Assembly (NCBI RefSeq): GCF_004684905.1
Contig: NZ_SRJC01000003.1
Coordinates: forward strand, 62,001-126,000
Length of the DNA: 64,000 bases
From: Halobacillus salinus
GTDB taxonomy: Bacteria; Bacillota; Bacilli; Bacillales; Halobacillaceae
Reading direction: 5' to 3'
The translations under genes were made by a program, and so were the position numbers. Shown in pieces: positions 36,287 to 45,256 of the stretch. Every line of letters starts with the position of its first letter. Positions within the stretch are counted from its first letter, which is position 1. The notes below the pieces were generated by a model. The model saw only the letters and a program-made list of their open reading frames with translations, ran no database searches and was not told the origin of the DNA.

Positions 36287-37696
36287 ATGAAGAAATTCCT
36301 CTGCAAATTGAGAGTAGCTCTCCTTGTTGCACGATTGGTAAATGACTTGCTCAATACGGACCGGATCCCCGAAAAAGAAACGCTCATAAAGCGTCTGTCT
36401 TGATCCGAACGAGCTCATCGCTACATCCCATGCCAGGCGGTACAACCTCACTTTGTCTTCTCCATTGGAAACCCCCGTCCGTAAGTAAAAGTTCAAATCC
36501 TCACGTAAATCAGACTGAAAGGCATCTTCTGAAGGAAGGGTTACTAGACCACTCGCCCCTAGTAATTGGAGGATCTCCGTAAATCTCGGATAAAAGCGTT
36601 GGAATTCGTTTATCGCAGTGTATAAAGGCAACCTGGCTGGAACCATTACTCCCGCCTCGTCCTCTAGTGAGTCGTTTTCTGATAAGAGGAGGAGCGCCTT
36701 CAACGATTCTCTCGCCTTGATCATTTCTGCTACTTTACTTTGCACATGGTGGTATTCTTCGATTTGAATTTCCTCTACGATCTTTATCGCTAGCCCTAGC
36801 ACGAACTCGGTTTTTATAACCTGCCTGGAGACAATCTGATGAAGGGTCATCGGCGTGAACTTCCCTTTGACATAGAGCTGATCGGCAGCCCGGATATTTT
36901 CATAAAGGAACACCCGCTCCCAAGGTACAAGAACATCATCAAACAAGACAAGAGAGTCCATCTCCTCAAACCGAGAAGACAATGGAGAGTTGAAGCGGCT
37001 TGAATCCACCCCAAAGGATGATCGGCAGACAAACTTCAAGCCGGCAGTATCTGTCGGAATGGAAAATAAGTATGCATACTCTTTCTTAGAAGCTCCAGGC
37101 GCTGAATAAACGATAACCTCATCCGTCATTCCGCCTTGCGTAGCCAAGAGCTTTGCCCCGCGAATGATAAGTCCTTCTTCTGTCTTATCGACAATTCGGG
37201 CATTCTGATCATCTTCATCTAGAAAAGACAAGCTTGCACGATTGTTTTGTGGATTGATGAACGTATGAGTAAAAGACAAATCCTCTCCTTTAGCTTTCTC
37301 ATAAAAAGCTTGAAGCCTGTCAGGGAAACAATTTTCCTCGTTTTCAAGGAGGTTCTTTGATGCGGCAAAGGATGCCAAGACCGTGTTCATATAATCCGGA
37401 CTACGCCCCATCATGCCGGCCGTATGCCGAGCCCACAACTGAACTAACTTTCTTCGTTTTTCGAGGTCTGCTTTCGTCCGTGGAATTAAGTAAGAGGTGC
37501 CGAATTGACTGGATGACATGGTGATGGACTGATGTTCTTCTTCATTCTGTAGATCATACAGTTCAGCCTGACTTTGAATGCCTCCACGAAATGCTGGGTG
37601 GTCCGTTATATCTTCTACTAGTTTTCCGTCATACCAAACTGAGCTTTTTAGTGCCGCGATGCGTCTTTTGTACTCCGCTCCATCGATCACCTTCAT
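36275..37696 (-). CDS. HpaB-type FADH2-dependent aromatic hydroxylase
   Basis: The 473-residue protein belongs to the 4-hydroxyphenylacetate 3-monooxygenase large-component family (YoaI-like): acyl-CoA dehydrogenase-related fold with WARHTAGMMGRSPDYMNTVL, FTHTFINPQNNRA and DDVLVPWERVFLYEN. It would hydroxylate a phenol using FADH2 from a separate reductase; no hpaC-like gene is nearby. The start is ATG at 37694-37696, close behind GAGGAG; the adjacent GTG is possible. Confidence 0.88.
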   Translation of the reverse strand: MKVIDGAEYKRRIAALKSSVWYDGKLVEDITDHPAFRGGIQSQAELYDLQNEEEHQSITMSSSQFGTSYLIPRTKADLEKRRKLVQLWARHTAGMMGRSPDYMNTVLASFAASKNLLENEENCFPDRLQAFYEKAKGEDLSFTHTFINPQNNRASLSFLDEDDQNARIVDKTEEGLIIRGAKLLATQGGMTDEVIVYSAPGASKKEYAYLFSIPTDTAGLKFVCRSSFGVDSSRFNSPLSSRFEEMDSLVLFDDVLVPWERVFLYENIRAADQLYVKGKFTPMTLHQIVSRQVIKTEFVLGLAIKIVEEIQIEEYHHVQSKVAEMIKARESLKALLLLSENDSLEDEAGVMVPARLPLYTAINEFQRFYPRFTEILQLLGASGLVTLPSEDAFQSDLREDLNFYLRTGVSNGEDKVRLYRLAWDVAMSSFGSRQTLYERFFFGDPVRIEQVIYQSCNKESYSQFAEEFLHKKS

Positions 37697-37771
37697 CACT
37701 CCTCAATTAAAGCTGATGGGTTATTGTATTGGGCGGGTTTGGTATGTGTGCATGGTCAAGATTTAGAGGGG

Positions 37772-37885
37772 TTGTATCAATTGATGGGAATGTTCTTTCA
37801 AAAAGGGCGCAACTTCTTTCAATTCAGCCTCATCTTCTTTCAAAAAAGGTGAATCTTCTTTCAAATGAAGCGAAAGTTCTTTCAA
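37772..37885. repeat. Tandem array with exact 21-bp period
   Basis: TTCTTTCAA occurs at 37793, 37814, 37835, 37856 and 37877, exactly 21 bases apart, with a degenerate sixth copy ttgtatcaa at 37772. The 12 bases between cores vary (aaagggcgcaac and similar). Read on the plus strand the frame gives heptads of the form (V/L)LSxxxx. The last copy overlaps the NERD gene stop codon. Confidence 0.95.
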
Positions 37886-38520
37886 TCTGTTGGAATAAGG
37901 TAATAGGAGTTGGAGGTGCTTCCAACTTTTTTGTAGCCGAGAGATTTTAGAATGCGATTAGCCACCTGCCTATCATTGATTCGTAAAAAATCACAAAGTT
38001 GCTGATTCGATACCTTGAATGGAAGGTAGCTGGACTTAATGACATCTGGATGAGGAGAATCTAAGGAAGCGTAAGAATTGGTGAAGACGACAAGCGCGGA
38101 GATCGGAATAGAAGGAAGAGTTTGTTGAGAAATCCATTTGCGGAGTTGGACAGTCTGGCGTTTCGCCTGTAGGATCGGATCAGCGTAAGCTTTCTGCTGT
38201 CCGTCTACAATTTGCAGCATTTGGTGGTTATCTCCATCATAAATCAACTCTCCCGCATAGTTCTTTACTTCAATCAGGAAGATACGAGAGCGTGTTACAA
38301 GGACTACATCCATCTGGAAAATATATAAATCCCCTTGTAGACGAATGCCGTTCAATACTTGAAAATCTCCGTCAATAAAGTGCAGGTGATAATCGAGAGA
38401 AGCTTCCCCATTCATCCCTGACTTTTTGATTCCGTAGGCTTGTTCAACTGCGGGAAGCAAGTGATGGTCAGGAGACAAACGATCTAGCAACGATCGGAGC
38501 CGTTCTATTGAAATAGACAA
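37882..38520 (-). CDS. NERD domain protein (nuclease-related), short form
   Basis: The 212-residue protein has the nuclease-related domain at about 35-150 with DVVLVTRSRIFLIEVKNYAGELI, giving the Asp and E-x-K residues of restriction-like nuclease folds. The C-terminal part (QLCDFLRINDRQVANRILKSLGY) is helical and shorter than in many Bacillus homologues. It starts with TTG eight bases after AAAGGAGG. The stop codon TGA lies inside the last unit of the 21-bp repeat array. Function is unknown. Confidence 0.82.
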   Translation of the reverse strand: MSISIERLRSLLDRLSPDHHLLPAVEQAYGIKKSGMNGEASLDYHLHFIDGDFQVLNGIRLQGDLYIFQMDVVLVTRSRIFLIEVKNYAGELIYDGDNHQMLQIVDGQQKAYADPILQAKRQTVQLRKWISQQTLPSIPISALVVFTNSYASLDSPHPDVIKSSYLPFKVSNQQLCDFLRINDRQVANRILKSLGYKKVGSTSNSYYLIPTD

Positions 38521-38549
38521 GAATAAACCTCCTTTCCTTTATATCCTAC

Positions 38550-38578
38550 CAAAAAAACCTGCCCCGAAGGACAGGTTT
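38550..38578 (-). terminator. Terminator of the aldo/keto reductase gene
   Basis: aacctg...caggtt stem with seven T on the minus strand, just after the stop. Confidence 0.82.
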
Positions 38579-38584
38579 TCCATT

Positions 38585-39517
38585 TTATGAGAATATCTCA
38601 TCAATCATTTGTATTTCACCATCCGTCAAATCCACCTTCAGCGTGTTCAAGTTATCAACAACTTGATCTTTACGTTTTGCTCCTGGGATGACGGCATCAA
38701 TAGATGGTTGGTTTAAATACCAGGCGAGCACTACGTGAGGAACATCGACCTCATTACGCTCCGCGATCGGTCTCAGCTTATCGACTTTCGCTAGATTCTC
38801 CTTGAATGCCTCCCCTTGGAAAAGAGGATTCTTCGCTCTGAAGTCATCAAACGTCGTGTTTTCATCATATTTTCCTGCTAGCAAGCCAGAAGCAAACGGG
38901 AAGTATGGAACGAACGATATGTGGTTATCTGCTGTGTATGGCAGCATTTCTTTCTCTGCATCCCGCTTGAAAAGGTTATATTCCGATTGAATTACATCGA
39001 CGTAACCGTCCTGATCGGCTTCCTTCAACTGCTCTACAGAGAAGTTCGAAACGCCAATGGAACGGATCTTTCCTTGGTCTTTCAACTCTTTTAGAGCTCC
39101 CACCGCTTCATATTTCGGTGTGTCATCATCCGGGAAGTGAATGTAATACAAGTCGATATAATCGGTTTGCAACCTTTTCAAACTTGCCTCCACTTGTTCC
39201 TTGAGGAAGTCAGGTCGGTTGTTGAATACGACATCGTCCCCCTTGAACTGGTGAGCACCTTTCGTGGCTAACACGATCTCGTCACGTTTACCGTGTTCTT
39301 TCACTACCTGTCCAACAAGCTCTTCTGACCGCTCCGGTCCATAAATGAAAGCTGTGTCTAAAAAGTTCATGCCATGATTCAATGCCGTACGCACCACGTC
39401 TTTGCCGGCTTCTTCATCTAGATTCGGATATATGTTGTGACCGCCTACTGCATTAGTCCCCAAACCAATCGGGTTTATCTTTAACTCTGATTGACCTAAT
39501 TGAATACGATCTTTCAT
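38585..39517 (-). CDS. Aldo/keto reductase
   Basis: The 310-residue TIM-barrel protein shows the catalytic set: Asp in [10 protein letters not shown], Tyr in the same segment, Lys in LATKGAHQ and His in YYIHFPDDD, plus the NADPH-binding [10 protein letters not shown]. It resembles Bacillus IolS/YhdN-type reductases that reduce aldehydes or ketones. It seems monocistronic with its own terminator. Physiological substrate is unknown. Confidence 0.9.
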   Translation of the reverse strand: MKDRIQLGQSELKINPIGLGTNAVGGHNIYPNLDEEAGKDVVRTALNHGMNFLDTAFIYGPERSEELVGQVVKEHGKRDEIVLATKGAHQFKGDDVVFNNRPDFLKEQVEASLKRLQTDYIDLYYIHFPDDDTPKYEAVGALKELKDQGKIRSIGVSNFSVEQLKEADQDGYVDVIQSEYNLFKRDAEKEMLPYTADNHISFVPYFPFASGLLAGKYDENTTFDDFRAKNPLFQGEAFKENLAKVDKLRPIAERNEVDVPHVVLAWYLNQPSIDAVIPGAKRKDQVVDNLNTLKVDLTDGEIQMIDEIFS

Positions 39518-39659
39518 TATCTATCCTTCCTTTCTTATCCCTATTAAACATACCACTTTTGATAAAAATAAAACCTACACAAACAGAACAAATGTTCTTG
39601 TTTTTATCCCGCGAGTCCGCTATACTAATTATGTAAATAAAATCCAAGGAGTGGTGATC

Positions 39660-40070
39660 ATGAAACATCAAGCAACCTCCTATTTTACATTTAACGGTTC
39701 AGCACGAGAGGCATTGAATTACTACAAGGACATCTTTGAAGGCGAAATTACAAACTTGCAAACGTTCGGAGATGCTGATTTTGAAACACCTCCGGAAATG
39801 GACGACCGGATCATGCACGCCCGTTTTCAAAAAGGTGACTTTCTTTTCATGGTTTCCGACTCGTTTCTTAATCAGGACATACACCCTGGTACAACCATTT
39901 CACTCGCGCTTGAGTTGGACAGCCCTGAAGAGATTGAAACTTACTACCAGCGCTTGAAAGAGAACGGAACTGTGTTAATGGAGCTTCAGGATACGTTCTG
40001 GGGTGCTACTTACGCCAAAGTGCGCGATGCTTATGACATCACTTGGGATTTAAACTTCGAGAAAGCATAA
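39660..40070 (+). CDS. VOC family protein, PhnB/YjdN type
   Basis: The 136-residue protein matches the PhnB-like glyoxalase/bleomycin-resistance superfamily: start TSYFTFNGSAREALNYYKDIF, central PGTTISLALEL and end FWGATYAKVRDAYDITWDLNF. Biochemical role in such proteins is generally unknown despite older names (3-demethylubiquinone methyltransferase-like). The AAGGAG site supports the ATG at 39660; the frame starts three codons earlier. Confidence 0.85.
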   Translation: MKHQATSYFTFNGSAREALNYYKDIFEGEITNLQTFGDADFETPPEMDDRIMHARFQKGDFLFMVSDSFLNQDIHPGTTISLALELDSPEEIETYYQRLKENGTVLMELQDTFWGATYAKVRDAYDITWDLNFEKA

Positions 40071-40074
40071 AGAA

Positions 40075-40110
40075 AACTAGAGCGGCTTGGGATCAAGCTG
40101 CTCTAGTTCT
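40075..40110. terminator. Shared terminator between convergent genes
   Basis: aactagagcggctt / aagctgctctagtt hairpin between the VOC gene and the convergent phosphatase gene, whose stop it overlaps. Confidence 0.75.
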
Positions 40111-40681
40111 CATCTAAATGACGGGTGCAATTAAAGAGCTCCAACTCCCAATCTCCTACGTCTCTTATTACTTCTGTAATCGAGGTGTTATTGATATGTC
40201 CATCAACCGATTGTCCGGAAACGATCTCGCGTACGAGATGACTGATTAAAGATCCATGACTTACTACCAACACCCGCTCTTCCTCATGCTTCTCTTCTAT
40301 TTCTTCCAGAAGAGAAAGTACTCTATGTAGCGCGTCTTCTTTTTTCTCCATTCCTAATTCAAGTGTTCTCCACTCTTGGCCCCACTTGTCTATTCGCTCT
40401 TGTTCTGTCGTTCCTTCAATCTGCCCGCCTCCGACTTCTCGTAACCGGTCATCTTTTATCAAAGGAATCTGCAATCGTTTCTGAATAATCTCAGCTGTTT
40501 CGGATGCCCGTGCCAGCGGACTTGCATAAATGTAGCTCCAGTCTTCTTTCTCTAACCTTAAAGCTAGCTTTTCTGCTTCGTTCCTACCTTCATCATCTAA
40601 AGGGATATTAGATGACCCTTGCGCGCGTCGTTGTTTATTCCACGGAGTACTCCCATGTCTGATGATTCCAACTCTGATCAT
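40103..40681 (-). CDS. Histidine phosphatase family protein
   Basis: The 192-residue phosphoglycerate mutase-like protein has the catalytic RHG in GIIRHGSTPWN, the supporting Arg in SPLARASETAEII and the second His in VVSHGSLISHLV. Family members dephosphorylate sugar phosphates, nucleotides or cobalamin precursors (CobC); the substrate here is unknown. Its ATG overlaps the acetyltransferase stop (ATGA). Confidence 0.88.
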   Translation of the reverse strand: MIRVGIIRHGSTPWNKQRRAQGSSNIPLDDEGRNEAEKLALRLEKEDWSYIYASPLARASETAEIIQKRLQIPLIKDDRLREVGGGQIEGTTEQERIDKWGQEWRTLELGMEKKEDALHRVLSLLEEIEEKHEEERVLVVSHGSLISHLVREIVSGQSVDGHINNTSITEVIRDVGDWELELFNCTRHLDEN

Positions 40682-41166
40682 AATGGCCCCTCTTTTCCAA
40701 TGTATTTCTTGTAATAGACTCCCTCATTACTTCGATGACTCTCTCTGAATCCAAGTGACATATGCGCCTCTTGACTTCCAACATTATCACATTCTACATC
40801 CGAAGCGATTTCAAGGCAGCCTTGTTCCAGTGCCCAATACTCTCCTGCATGAACCAGTTTCCGGCCAAATCCTTGCCTTTGCAAATCAGCATCCACATAC
40901 CAACCTTCTATATAAGCAACAGGCTTAGAGTCCACAAAGGGGAGTTCAGGGTAGAGTGATAATTCGATGAAGCCTCCTAAAGACCGGTTCGGCCTTTCGA
41001 TTACAAACACCTGCCATTTCCATTCGTTTTTATAAAAGGGAAGCCCCTTTGTGGTGTGTTCAATGTCTTGTCGGTGCTCTGAGTCCGAAGCATGAGGCCA
41101 GAGTGTCTTCCTCATTCTGACATACTCTTCCTTCTCCCTCTCCTCTTCGTTCACTCGTCGAATCAT
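40678..41166 (-). CDS. GNAT acetyltransferase resembling aminoglycoside 6'-N-acetyltransferase
   Basis: The 162-residue GNAT protein shows features of AAC(6')-I enzymes: VRMRKTLWPHAS near the N-terminus, AYIEGWYVDADLQRQGFGRKLV for acetyl-CoA binding and IASDVECDNVGSQEAHMSLGF with the conserved substrate-side acid. It could acetylate an aminoglycoside or an unrelated amine. It heads a two-gene operon with a histidine phosphatase. ATG at 41164-41166 is preferred because the upstream codons form the ribosome site. Confidence 0.75.
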   Translation of the reverse strand: MIRRVNEEEREKEEYVRMRKTLWPHASDSEHRQDIEHTTKGLPFYKNEWKWQVFVIERPNRSLGGFIELSLYPELPFVDSKPVAYIEGWYVDADLQRQGFGRKLVHAGEYWALEQGCLEIASDVECDNVGSQEAHMSLGFRESHRSNEGVYYKKYIGKEGPL

Positions 41167-41192
41167 CCACCCACTTCCTTTCACACAAATAA

Positions 41193-41217
41193 CAGAGGCC
41201 GCTTAAAGCGACCTCTG
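41193..41217 (-). terminator. Hairpin after ilvD
   Basis: cagaggccgctt / aagcgacctctg inverted repeat just past the ilvD stop; the following minus-strand sequence TTATTTG is a weak T tract. Confidence 0.6.
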
Positions 41218-41223
41218 CATTTC

Positions 41224-42921
41224 TTAGTCTAAATCTAAATCTGTAACGGCTCCATTCGCAGAAGAGGAAACCAACTTCGCGTACTTCGCTAACACTCCTG
41301 TTTTAAACTTCGGTTCAGGACGTTTCCATTCCTGCTTCCGTCTGTCTAACTCTTCTTCTGAAACTTGCATGTTGATCTGTTGCGTATCGCTGTCGATAAT
41401 GACGGTATCGCCGGTCTCTAAGATTCCGATTGGCCCTCCGACGGCTGCTTCTGGGGCAACGTGACCGATGACGAAGCCGTGAGAACCACCGGAGAAACGT
41501 CCGTCTGTAATCAACGCGACTTTTCCGCCGAGTCCTTTACCGACAATCATGGCTGTGATGGAGAGCATCTCTGGCATTCCCGGTCCACCTTTTGGACCTA
41601 CATTTCGTATGACAAGTACATCGCCAGCTTGGATAACATTGTCTTCAATCGCTTCTGTCGCTGCTGCTTCACTGTCATACACACGTGCGGTCCCTTCGAA
41701 CCTGGAAATCTTCTGACCGGACATTTTCGCAACCGCCCCATCCGGTGCCAGGTTCCCTTTCAAAACAACGAGCGGACCATTAGGTTTGATCGGCTCTTCA
41801 AGCGGCAAGATGACTTTTTGCCCTTCTTTCAATGGTTCAGCCTCTGCCAAGTTTTCTGCAACGGTTTTTCCTGTCACCGTCAGGCAATCTCCGTGCAAGA
41901 GACCGTGCTCATGCAAAAGCTTCATAACGGCTGGTACACCACCGCTTTCATATAAATCCTGCATGACATATTTTCCGCTCGGTTTCATGTCCGCGATATG
42001 TGGGACGTTTTGACGGACGCGTTCGAAGTCGTCTAATGTCAAATCGACTCCTGCAGAGCGAGCAATCGCTAATAAGTGAAGGAAAGCATTCGTCGAACCT
42101 CCCAATGCCATCACGACCGTTATCGCATTTTCAAACGCTTCTTTAGTCATGATATCTCTTGGGTAAATTTCACGCTCGAGCAAGTCAAGAATCATTTCAC
42201 CAGCTTGATGACATTCCTGCTCTTTATAATCCGCGATAGCAGGGGTGGAAGAAGATCCAGGAATGCTCATTCCTAATGCTTCTACAGCAGATGCCATCGT
42301 GTTTGCCGTGTACATACCGCCACATGCTCCAGCACCAGGACAAGCAGAACATTCTACTTTATGCAGCTGTTCGTCATTGATTTCTCCCTCATGATACTGA
42401 CCGACTGCTTCGAAAGACGAGACAATATCGATATCTTCTCCATTCAGTTTTCCTGGTTGAATTGTGCCACCGTACACATAGACAGCAGGTAAATTCATGC
42501 GACCGATCGAAATCAAACAACCTGGTGTCGTCTTATCACACCCTCCGATTGCAACGACACCATCAAGCCTTTCCGCATTCATTACTGTCTCAATAGAGTC
42601 TGCGATCACTTCACGACTTGGCAAGGAGTAATTCATCCCTTCATGCCCCATCGCAATTCCGTCCGCTACTGTGATCGTATTGAAGATCATCGGTGCGCCG
42701 CCACTTTCTTTTGCACCATCTTTAGCTTCACGAGCTAAGCGGTCAATATGTACGTTACAAGGCGTCACTTCGCTCCAAGTACTCGCAACACCAATCATCG
42801 GCTTTTTAAAGTCTTCGTCTGTAAAACCGACAGCTCGCAGCATGGAACGGTTGGGAACGCGGTTCACCCCTTCGCTGATGACTTTACTTCTGATTCGTAG
42901 ATCTTTCTTTGTTTCCTTCAT
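41224..42921 (-). CDS. ilvD: Dihydroxy-acid dehydratase
   Basis: IlvD dehydrates 2,3-dihydroxy-isovalerate and -methylvalerate in valine, isoleucine and leucine synthesis using an Fe-S cluster. The 565-residue protein has the cluster cysteines in [10 protein letters not shown] and [21 protein letters not shown], and the conserved [19 protein letters not shown]. The start at 42919-42921 follows GGGGTGG. It stands alone without other ilv genes. Upstream lie a CodY box and a cre-like site, as expected for branched-chain amino acid control. Confidence 0.97.
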   Translation of the reverse strand: MKETKKDLRIRSKVISEGVNRVPNRSMLRAVGFTDEDFKKPMIGVASTWSEVTPCNVHIDRLAREAKDGAKESGGAPMIFNTITVADGIAMGHEGMNYSLPSREVIADSIETVMNAERLDGVVAIGGCDKTTPGCLISIGRMNLPAVYVYGGTIQPGKLNGEDIDIVSSFEAVGQYHEGEINDEQLHKVECSACPGAGACGGMYTANTMASAVEALGMSIPGSSSTPAIADYKEQECHQAGEMILDLLEREIYPRDIMTKEAFENAITVVMALGGSTNAFLHLLAIARSAGVDLTLDDFERVRQNVPHIADMKPSGKYVMQDLYESGGVPAVMKLLHEHGLLHGDCLTVTGKTVAENLAEAEPLKEGQKVILPLEEPIKPNGPLVVLKGNLAPDGAVAKMSGQKISRFEGTARVYDSEAAATEAIEDNVIQAGDVLVIRNVGPKGGPGMPEMLSITAMIVGKGLGGKVALITDGRFSGGSHGFVIGHVAPEAAVGGPIGILETGDTVIIDSDTQQINMQVSEEELDRRKQEWKRPEPKFKTGVLAKYAKLVSSSANGAVTDLDLD

Positions 42922-42955
42922 TCTTTCCACCCCTTTTTCCGTGTTGTTTATAATG

Positions 42956-42984
42956 ATGATACTAACTGTTGCAGGGCTTGGCAA
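42956..42984 (-). promoter_or_regulatory. Sigma-A promoter of ilvD
   Basis: TTGCCA (plus 42979-42984), 17 bases, TATCAT (plus 42956-42961) on the minus strand, 35 bases before the ilvD start. Confidence 0.75.
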
Positions 42985-42986
42985 TC

Positions 42987-43001
42987 ATTTTTCTGAAAAT
43001 A
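42987..43001. promoter_or_regulatory. CodY box upstream of ilvD
   Basis: atttttctgaaaata matches the CodY consensus AATTTTCWGAAAATT at 13 of 15 positions and abuts the -35 element. CodY with GTP and branched-chain amino acids would repress here. Confidence 0.75.
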
Positions 43002-43017
43002 ATAAAGATTCTTTTTA

Positions 43018-43032
43018 TTTAAGCGCTTACAG
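43018..43032. promoter_or_regulatory. cre-like site upstream of ilvD
   Basis: On the minus strand CTGTAAGCGCTTAAA, the same 14-base core found near 6580. It lies about 40 bases upstream of the ilvD -35, a position where CcpA can activate. Confidence 0.45.
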
Positions 43033-43062
43033 AAAAAGGCTTACTCAAAATCGAGCAAGCCT
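43032..43062 (-). terminator. Terminator of the DUF1540 gene
   Basis: AGGCTTGCTC / GAGTAAGCCT hairpin followed by TTTTTC on the minus strand. Confidence 0.8.
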
Positions 43063-43074
43063 CTTAATAATCAA

Positions 43075-43236
43075 TTATGATCGGGCAGGTTCAAACGTAC
43101 GACAATCGGTTTCTTGACTGTTGTGCGCTTGTCGGCCACTGTGACTAACGACAAAAATTTCATCTGCGCCACAACTTTTCCCGTTGATGTTGTGAACACA
43201 GTTGGATACTTCACAAAGGACATCCTTTGCCATCAT
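43075..43236 (-). CDS. DUF1540 small cysteine-rich protein
   Basis: The 53-residue protein (MMAKDVLCEVSNCVHNINGK at its start) has four cysteines at positions 8, 13, 22 and 45 in the arrangement of DUF1540 domains, suggesting metal binding. A strong GGGAGGGAGG site precedes two adjacent ATG codons; either may be used. It is followed by its own terminator. Function is unknown; the family is common in spore formers. Confidence 0.85.
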   Translation of the reverse strand: MMAKDVLCEVSNCVHNINGKSCGADEIFVVSHSGRQAHNSQETDCRTFEPARS

Positions 43237-43329
43237 CACACACCTCCCTCCCTCTTACTATTTGCAATGAGAGAAAAGATATCCACCGATTTGCCCCATC
43301 ATGGTGTTGTGAATTATGATAAAATATAG

Positions 43330-43352
43330 TACGTGCGAAAAACGTACACGTA
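43330..43352. promoter_or_regulatory. Inverted repeat upstream of murB
   Basis: TACGTG-n11-CACGTA with an internal ACGT repeat lies in the 244-base gap between the DUF1540 gene and murB. It could be an operator; otherwise the gap shows no recognisable element. Confidence 0.3.
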
Positions 43353-43480
43353 ACCTTTTCTTATAAGAAACATATACTAAGCATAAAAAAGACGAATATC
43401 CTTTTGCTTAGTTTTGGGATACGACCTCCCATGTTAATCGACAGCTACGTAACAAAACAAATCAAATAGGATTGGTGTTC

Positions 43481-44401
43481 ATGAATATAAAAGAAGCGAT
43501 TTACCATAAATTAATGGAACTTGTGAAAGAAGAAAATGTGAAGGTGGATGAATTGTTGAAGAACCACCTTTATACGAAATTAGGTGGAAAAGCGGACTTC
43601 TTTATTACTCCGACTTCTTTTGAAGAAGTACAAAATGTAGTCAAGCTTGCGAAAGAAGATAAGATTCCTTTCACTCTCCTCGGCAATGGTTCTAACCTGA
43701 TCATTCGCGATGGTGGTATCCGGGGGATGGTTATCAACTTGAAGCACTTGGACCGTATTTCCACAGAAGGTGATTCTGTCATTGTTCAGAGCGGAGCAAG
43801 GATTATTGACGCCTCTCGCTTTGCGTTAGAACAAGAACTGTCCGGCCTTGAATTCGCTTGCGGTATCCCTGGTACGGTAGGTGGTGCATTGTATATGAAT
43901 GCAGGTGCTTACGGCGGGGAGATAAAAGATGTTTTGGATTACGCTATGGTAGTAGACCGGCACGGAAATCTACTCAAGCGTGATGCTTCTGAATTAGGCC
44001 TGGATTATCGTACAAGTAACATCCCACAGCGTGGTGATATCGTTGTTGAGGCAGCGTTCAAACTAACTCCCTCCACTTATGACGAGATCAAGCACGTGAT
44101 GGATGATTTGACATTCAAACGGGAATCGAAGCAGCCGCTTGAATATCCATCTTGTGGTAGTGTATTCAAGCGCCCACCAGGATACTTCGCTGGGAAGCTG
44201 ATCCAAGACAGCGATCTTCAAGGAACTAGCATCGGCGGTGCAGAAGTGTCGACGAAGCACGCTGGCTTTATCGTCAATAAAGACGATGCGTCTACTTCTG
44301 ATTACATTTCGCTCATCGAACACGTTCAGAAGACGGTTAAAGATAAGTTCGGCGTAGAACTAGAGCGCGAAGTTCGGATCATCGGGGAAGACCATAAGTA
44401 A
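43481..44401 (+). CDS. murB: UDP-N-acetylenolpyruvoylglucosamine reductase MurB
   Basis: MurB makes UDP-N-acetylmuramate for peptidoglycan, reducing enolpyruvyl-UDP-GlcNAc with NADPH and FAD. The 306-residue protein has the FAD motifs [17 protein letters not shown] and [20 protein letters not shown] and the catalytic Ser in [12 protein letters not shown]. It is the short-loop type common in Firmicutes. ATG 43481 has a modest AGGATTGGTG site; an in-frame TTG three codons upstream is possible. It stands alone and may be one of two murB genes. Confidence 0.95.
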   Translation: MNIKEAIYHKLMELVKEENVKVDELLKNHLYTKLGGKADFFITPTSFEEVQNVVKLAKEDKIPFTLLGNGSNLIIRDGGIRGMVINLKHLDRISTEGDSVIVQSGARIIDASRFALEQELSGLEFACGIPGTVGGALYMNAGAYGGEIKDVLDYAMVVDRHGNLLKRDASELGLDYRTSNIPQRGDIVVEAAFKLTPSTYDEIKHVMDDLTFKRESKQPLEYPSCGSVFKRPPGYFAGKLIQDSDLQGTSIGGAEVSTKHAGFIVNKDDASTSDYISLIEHVQKTVKDKFGVELEREVRIIGEDHK

Positions 44402-44431
44402 AGTTCAGCCACCTTGGCTGAACTTTTTTTC
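44401..44431 (+). terminator. murB terminator
   Basis: aagttcagcc / ggctgaactt hairpin followed by seven T. Confidence 0.9.
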
Positions 44432-44432
44432 T

Positions 44433-45131
44433 TTAAAAATCCAGTTCTTCTTTGTCTCTGAAGAATTTCCCATTCGGTCCGTCCTCCTCCAATTGAGCCA
44501 GCCAGAGAATGCCTTCCATCGCTTCTTCTGGTTCTCGCTTCGCTTTATCTCCACCAAGGTCCGTTTTCACCCAACCTGGACTAACGGAATTTACTTTGAC
44601 GTTCTTGCGACGTGTAGATCCTGCGAAAAGTCTAGTCAATGCATTCAGACTGTATTTCGATGCTTTATAAGCCCCTGCCATCGGTTCATCCATAGCGGAT
44701 GAGACTCCCATTTCGGCAGCTAAGTTGACGACCCTTCCGTAATTATTATCAATCATGACAGGAATAAATGTTCTCATTAAGAAGTAGGGACCGAAATAGT
44801 TGACCAACTGTACATCTTCAAAAGTTACGGAATCAACATCCAGAATAGATTCCTTCTTGTCAGGGAAAATTCCCGCATTATTGATGAGTACATCTAGCTT
44901 TCCATCTTCCTCTAAAATACGGTCACGCAATTCTTCCATACGATCCGGTTGAGCCACATCACAAAATACATATTGTACATCGAATCCTTCTTCCTTTAAA
45001 ATCGCCTCCGCTTTTTTCCCTTTTTCCTCTCTTCGAGCACCTAACCAAACTTTGTATCCAGTCTTCGCTAACTGTCTGCTCGCCTCAAACCCTATCCCAC
45101 GATTTGCACCTGTCACGAGTGCGTTCTTCAT
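44433..45131 (-). CDS. SDR family oxidoreductase
   Basis: The 232-residue short-chain dehydrogenase has the NADP-binding TGANRGIG, the NNAG motif in VLINNAGIFPD and the catalytic Y-x3-K in GAYKASKYSLNALT. It resembles carbonyl reductase-like SDRs. It is divergent from a PadR regulator whose palindrome lies in the shared 160-base gap. Substrate is unknown; a quinone or ketone is likely from the context. Confidence 0.88.
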   Translation of the reverse strand: MKNALVTGANRGIGFEASRQLAKTGYKVWLGARREEKGKKAEAILKEEGFDVQYVFCDVAQPDRMEELRDRILEEDGKLDVLINNAGIFPDKKESILDVDSVTFEDVQLVNYFGPYFLMRTFIPVMIDNNYGRVVNLAAEMGVSSAMDEPMAGAYKASKYSLNALTRLFAGSTRRKNVKVNSVSPGWVKTDLGGDKAKREPEEAMEGILWLAQLEEDGPNGKFFRDKEELDF

Positions 45132-45219
45132 AAGGCAATCCCCTCCTACGTCTTTTCAGATTTTTATTCCCCTTTTCTTGCTCTCGACACTTTCGGATAC
45201 GTTCTCAATCGGTTTTCAC

Positions 45220-45248
45220 TTGTCTATTCAGGGAGGTAGTTCTATAAT
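45220..45248 (+). promoter_or_regulatory. Sigma-A promoter of the padR operon
   Basis: TTGTCT, 17 bases, TATAAT. The candidate PadR palindrome begins nine bases after the -10 element. Confidence 0.8.
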
Positions 45249-45256
45249 ATAACTAA

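Noticed and set aside
37772-37885. CRISPR array
   Set aside because: The 21-bp period with 9-bp core is too short, intervals are only 12 bases, and no cas gene is present.
37729-37950. 73-codon plus-strand frame across the 21-bp repeat as a real gene
   Set aside because: No ribosome site or terminator, and its 3' end is antisense to the NERD gene; kept only as a repeat with possible coding ancestry.
40675-41190. Evidence that the AAC(6')-like gene was recently acquired
   Set aside because: No mobile element, direct repeat or clear composition shift surrounds it; it looks like resident chromosome.
42922-43074. T-box leader before ilvD
   Set aside because: No specifier loop, T-box sequence or antiterminator is visible; the region instead fits a CodY/CcpA-controlled promoter.
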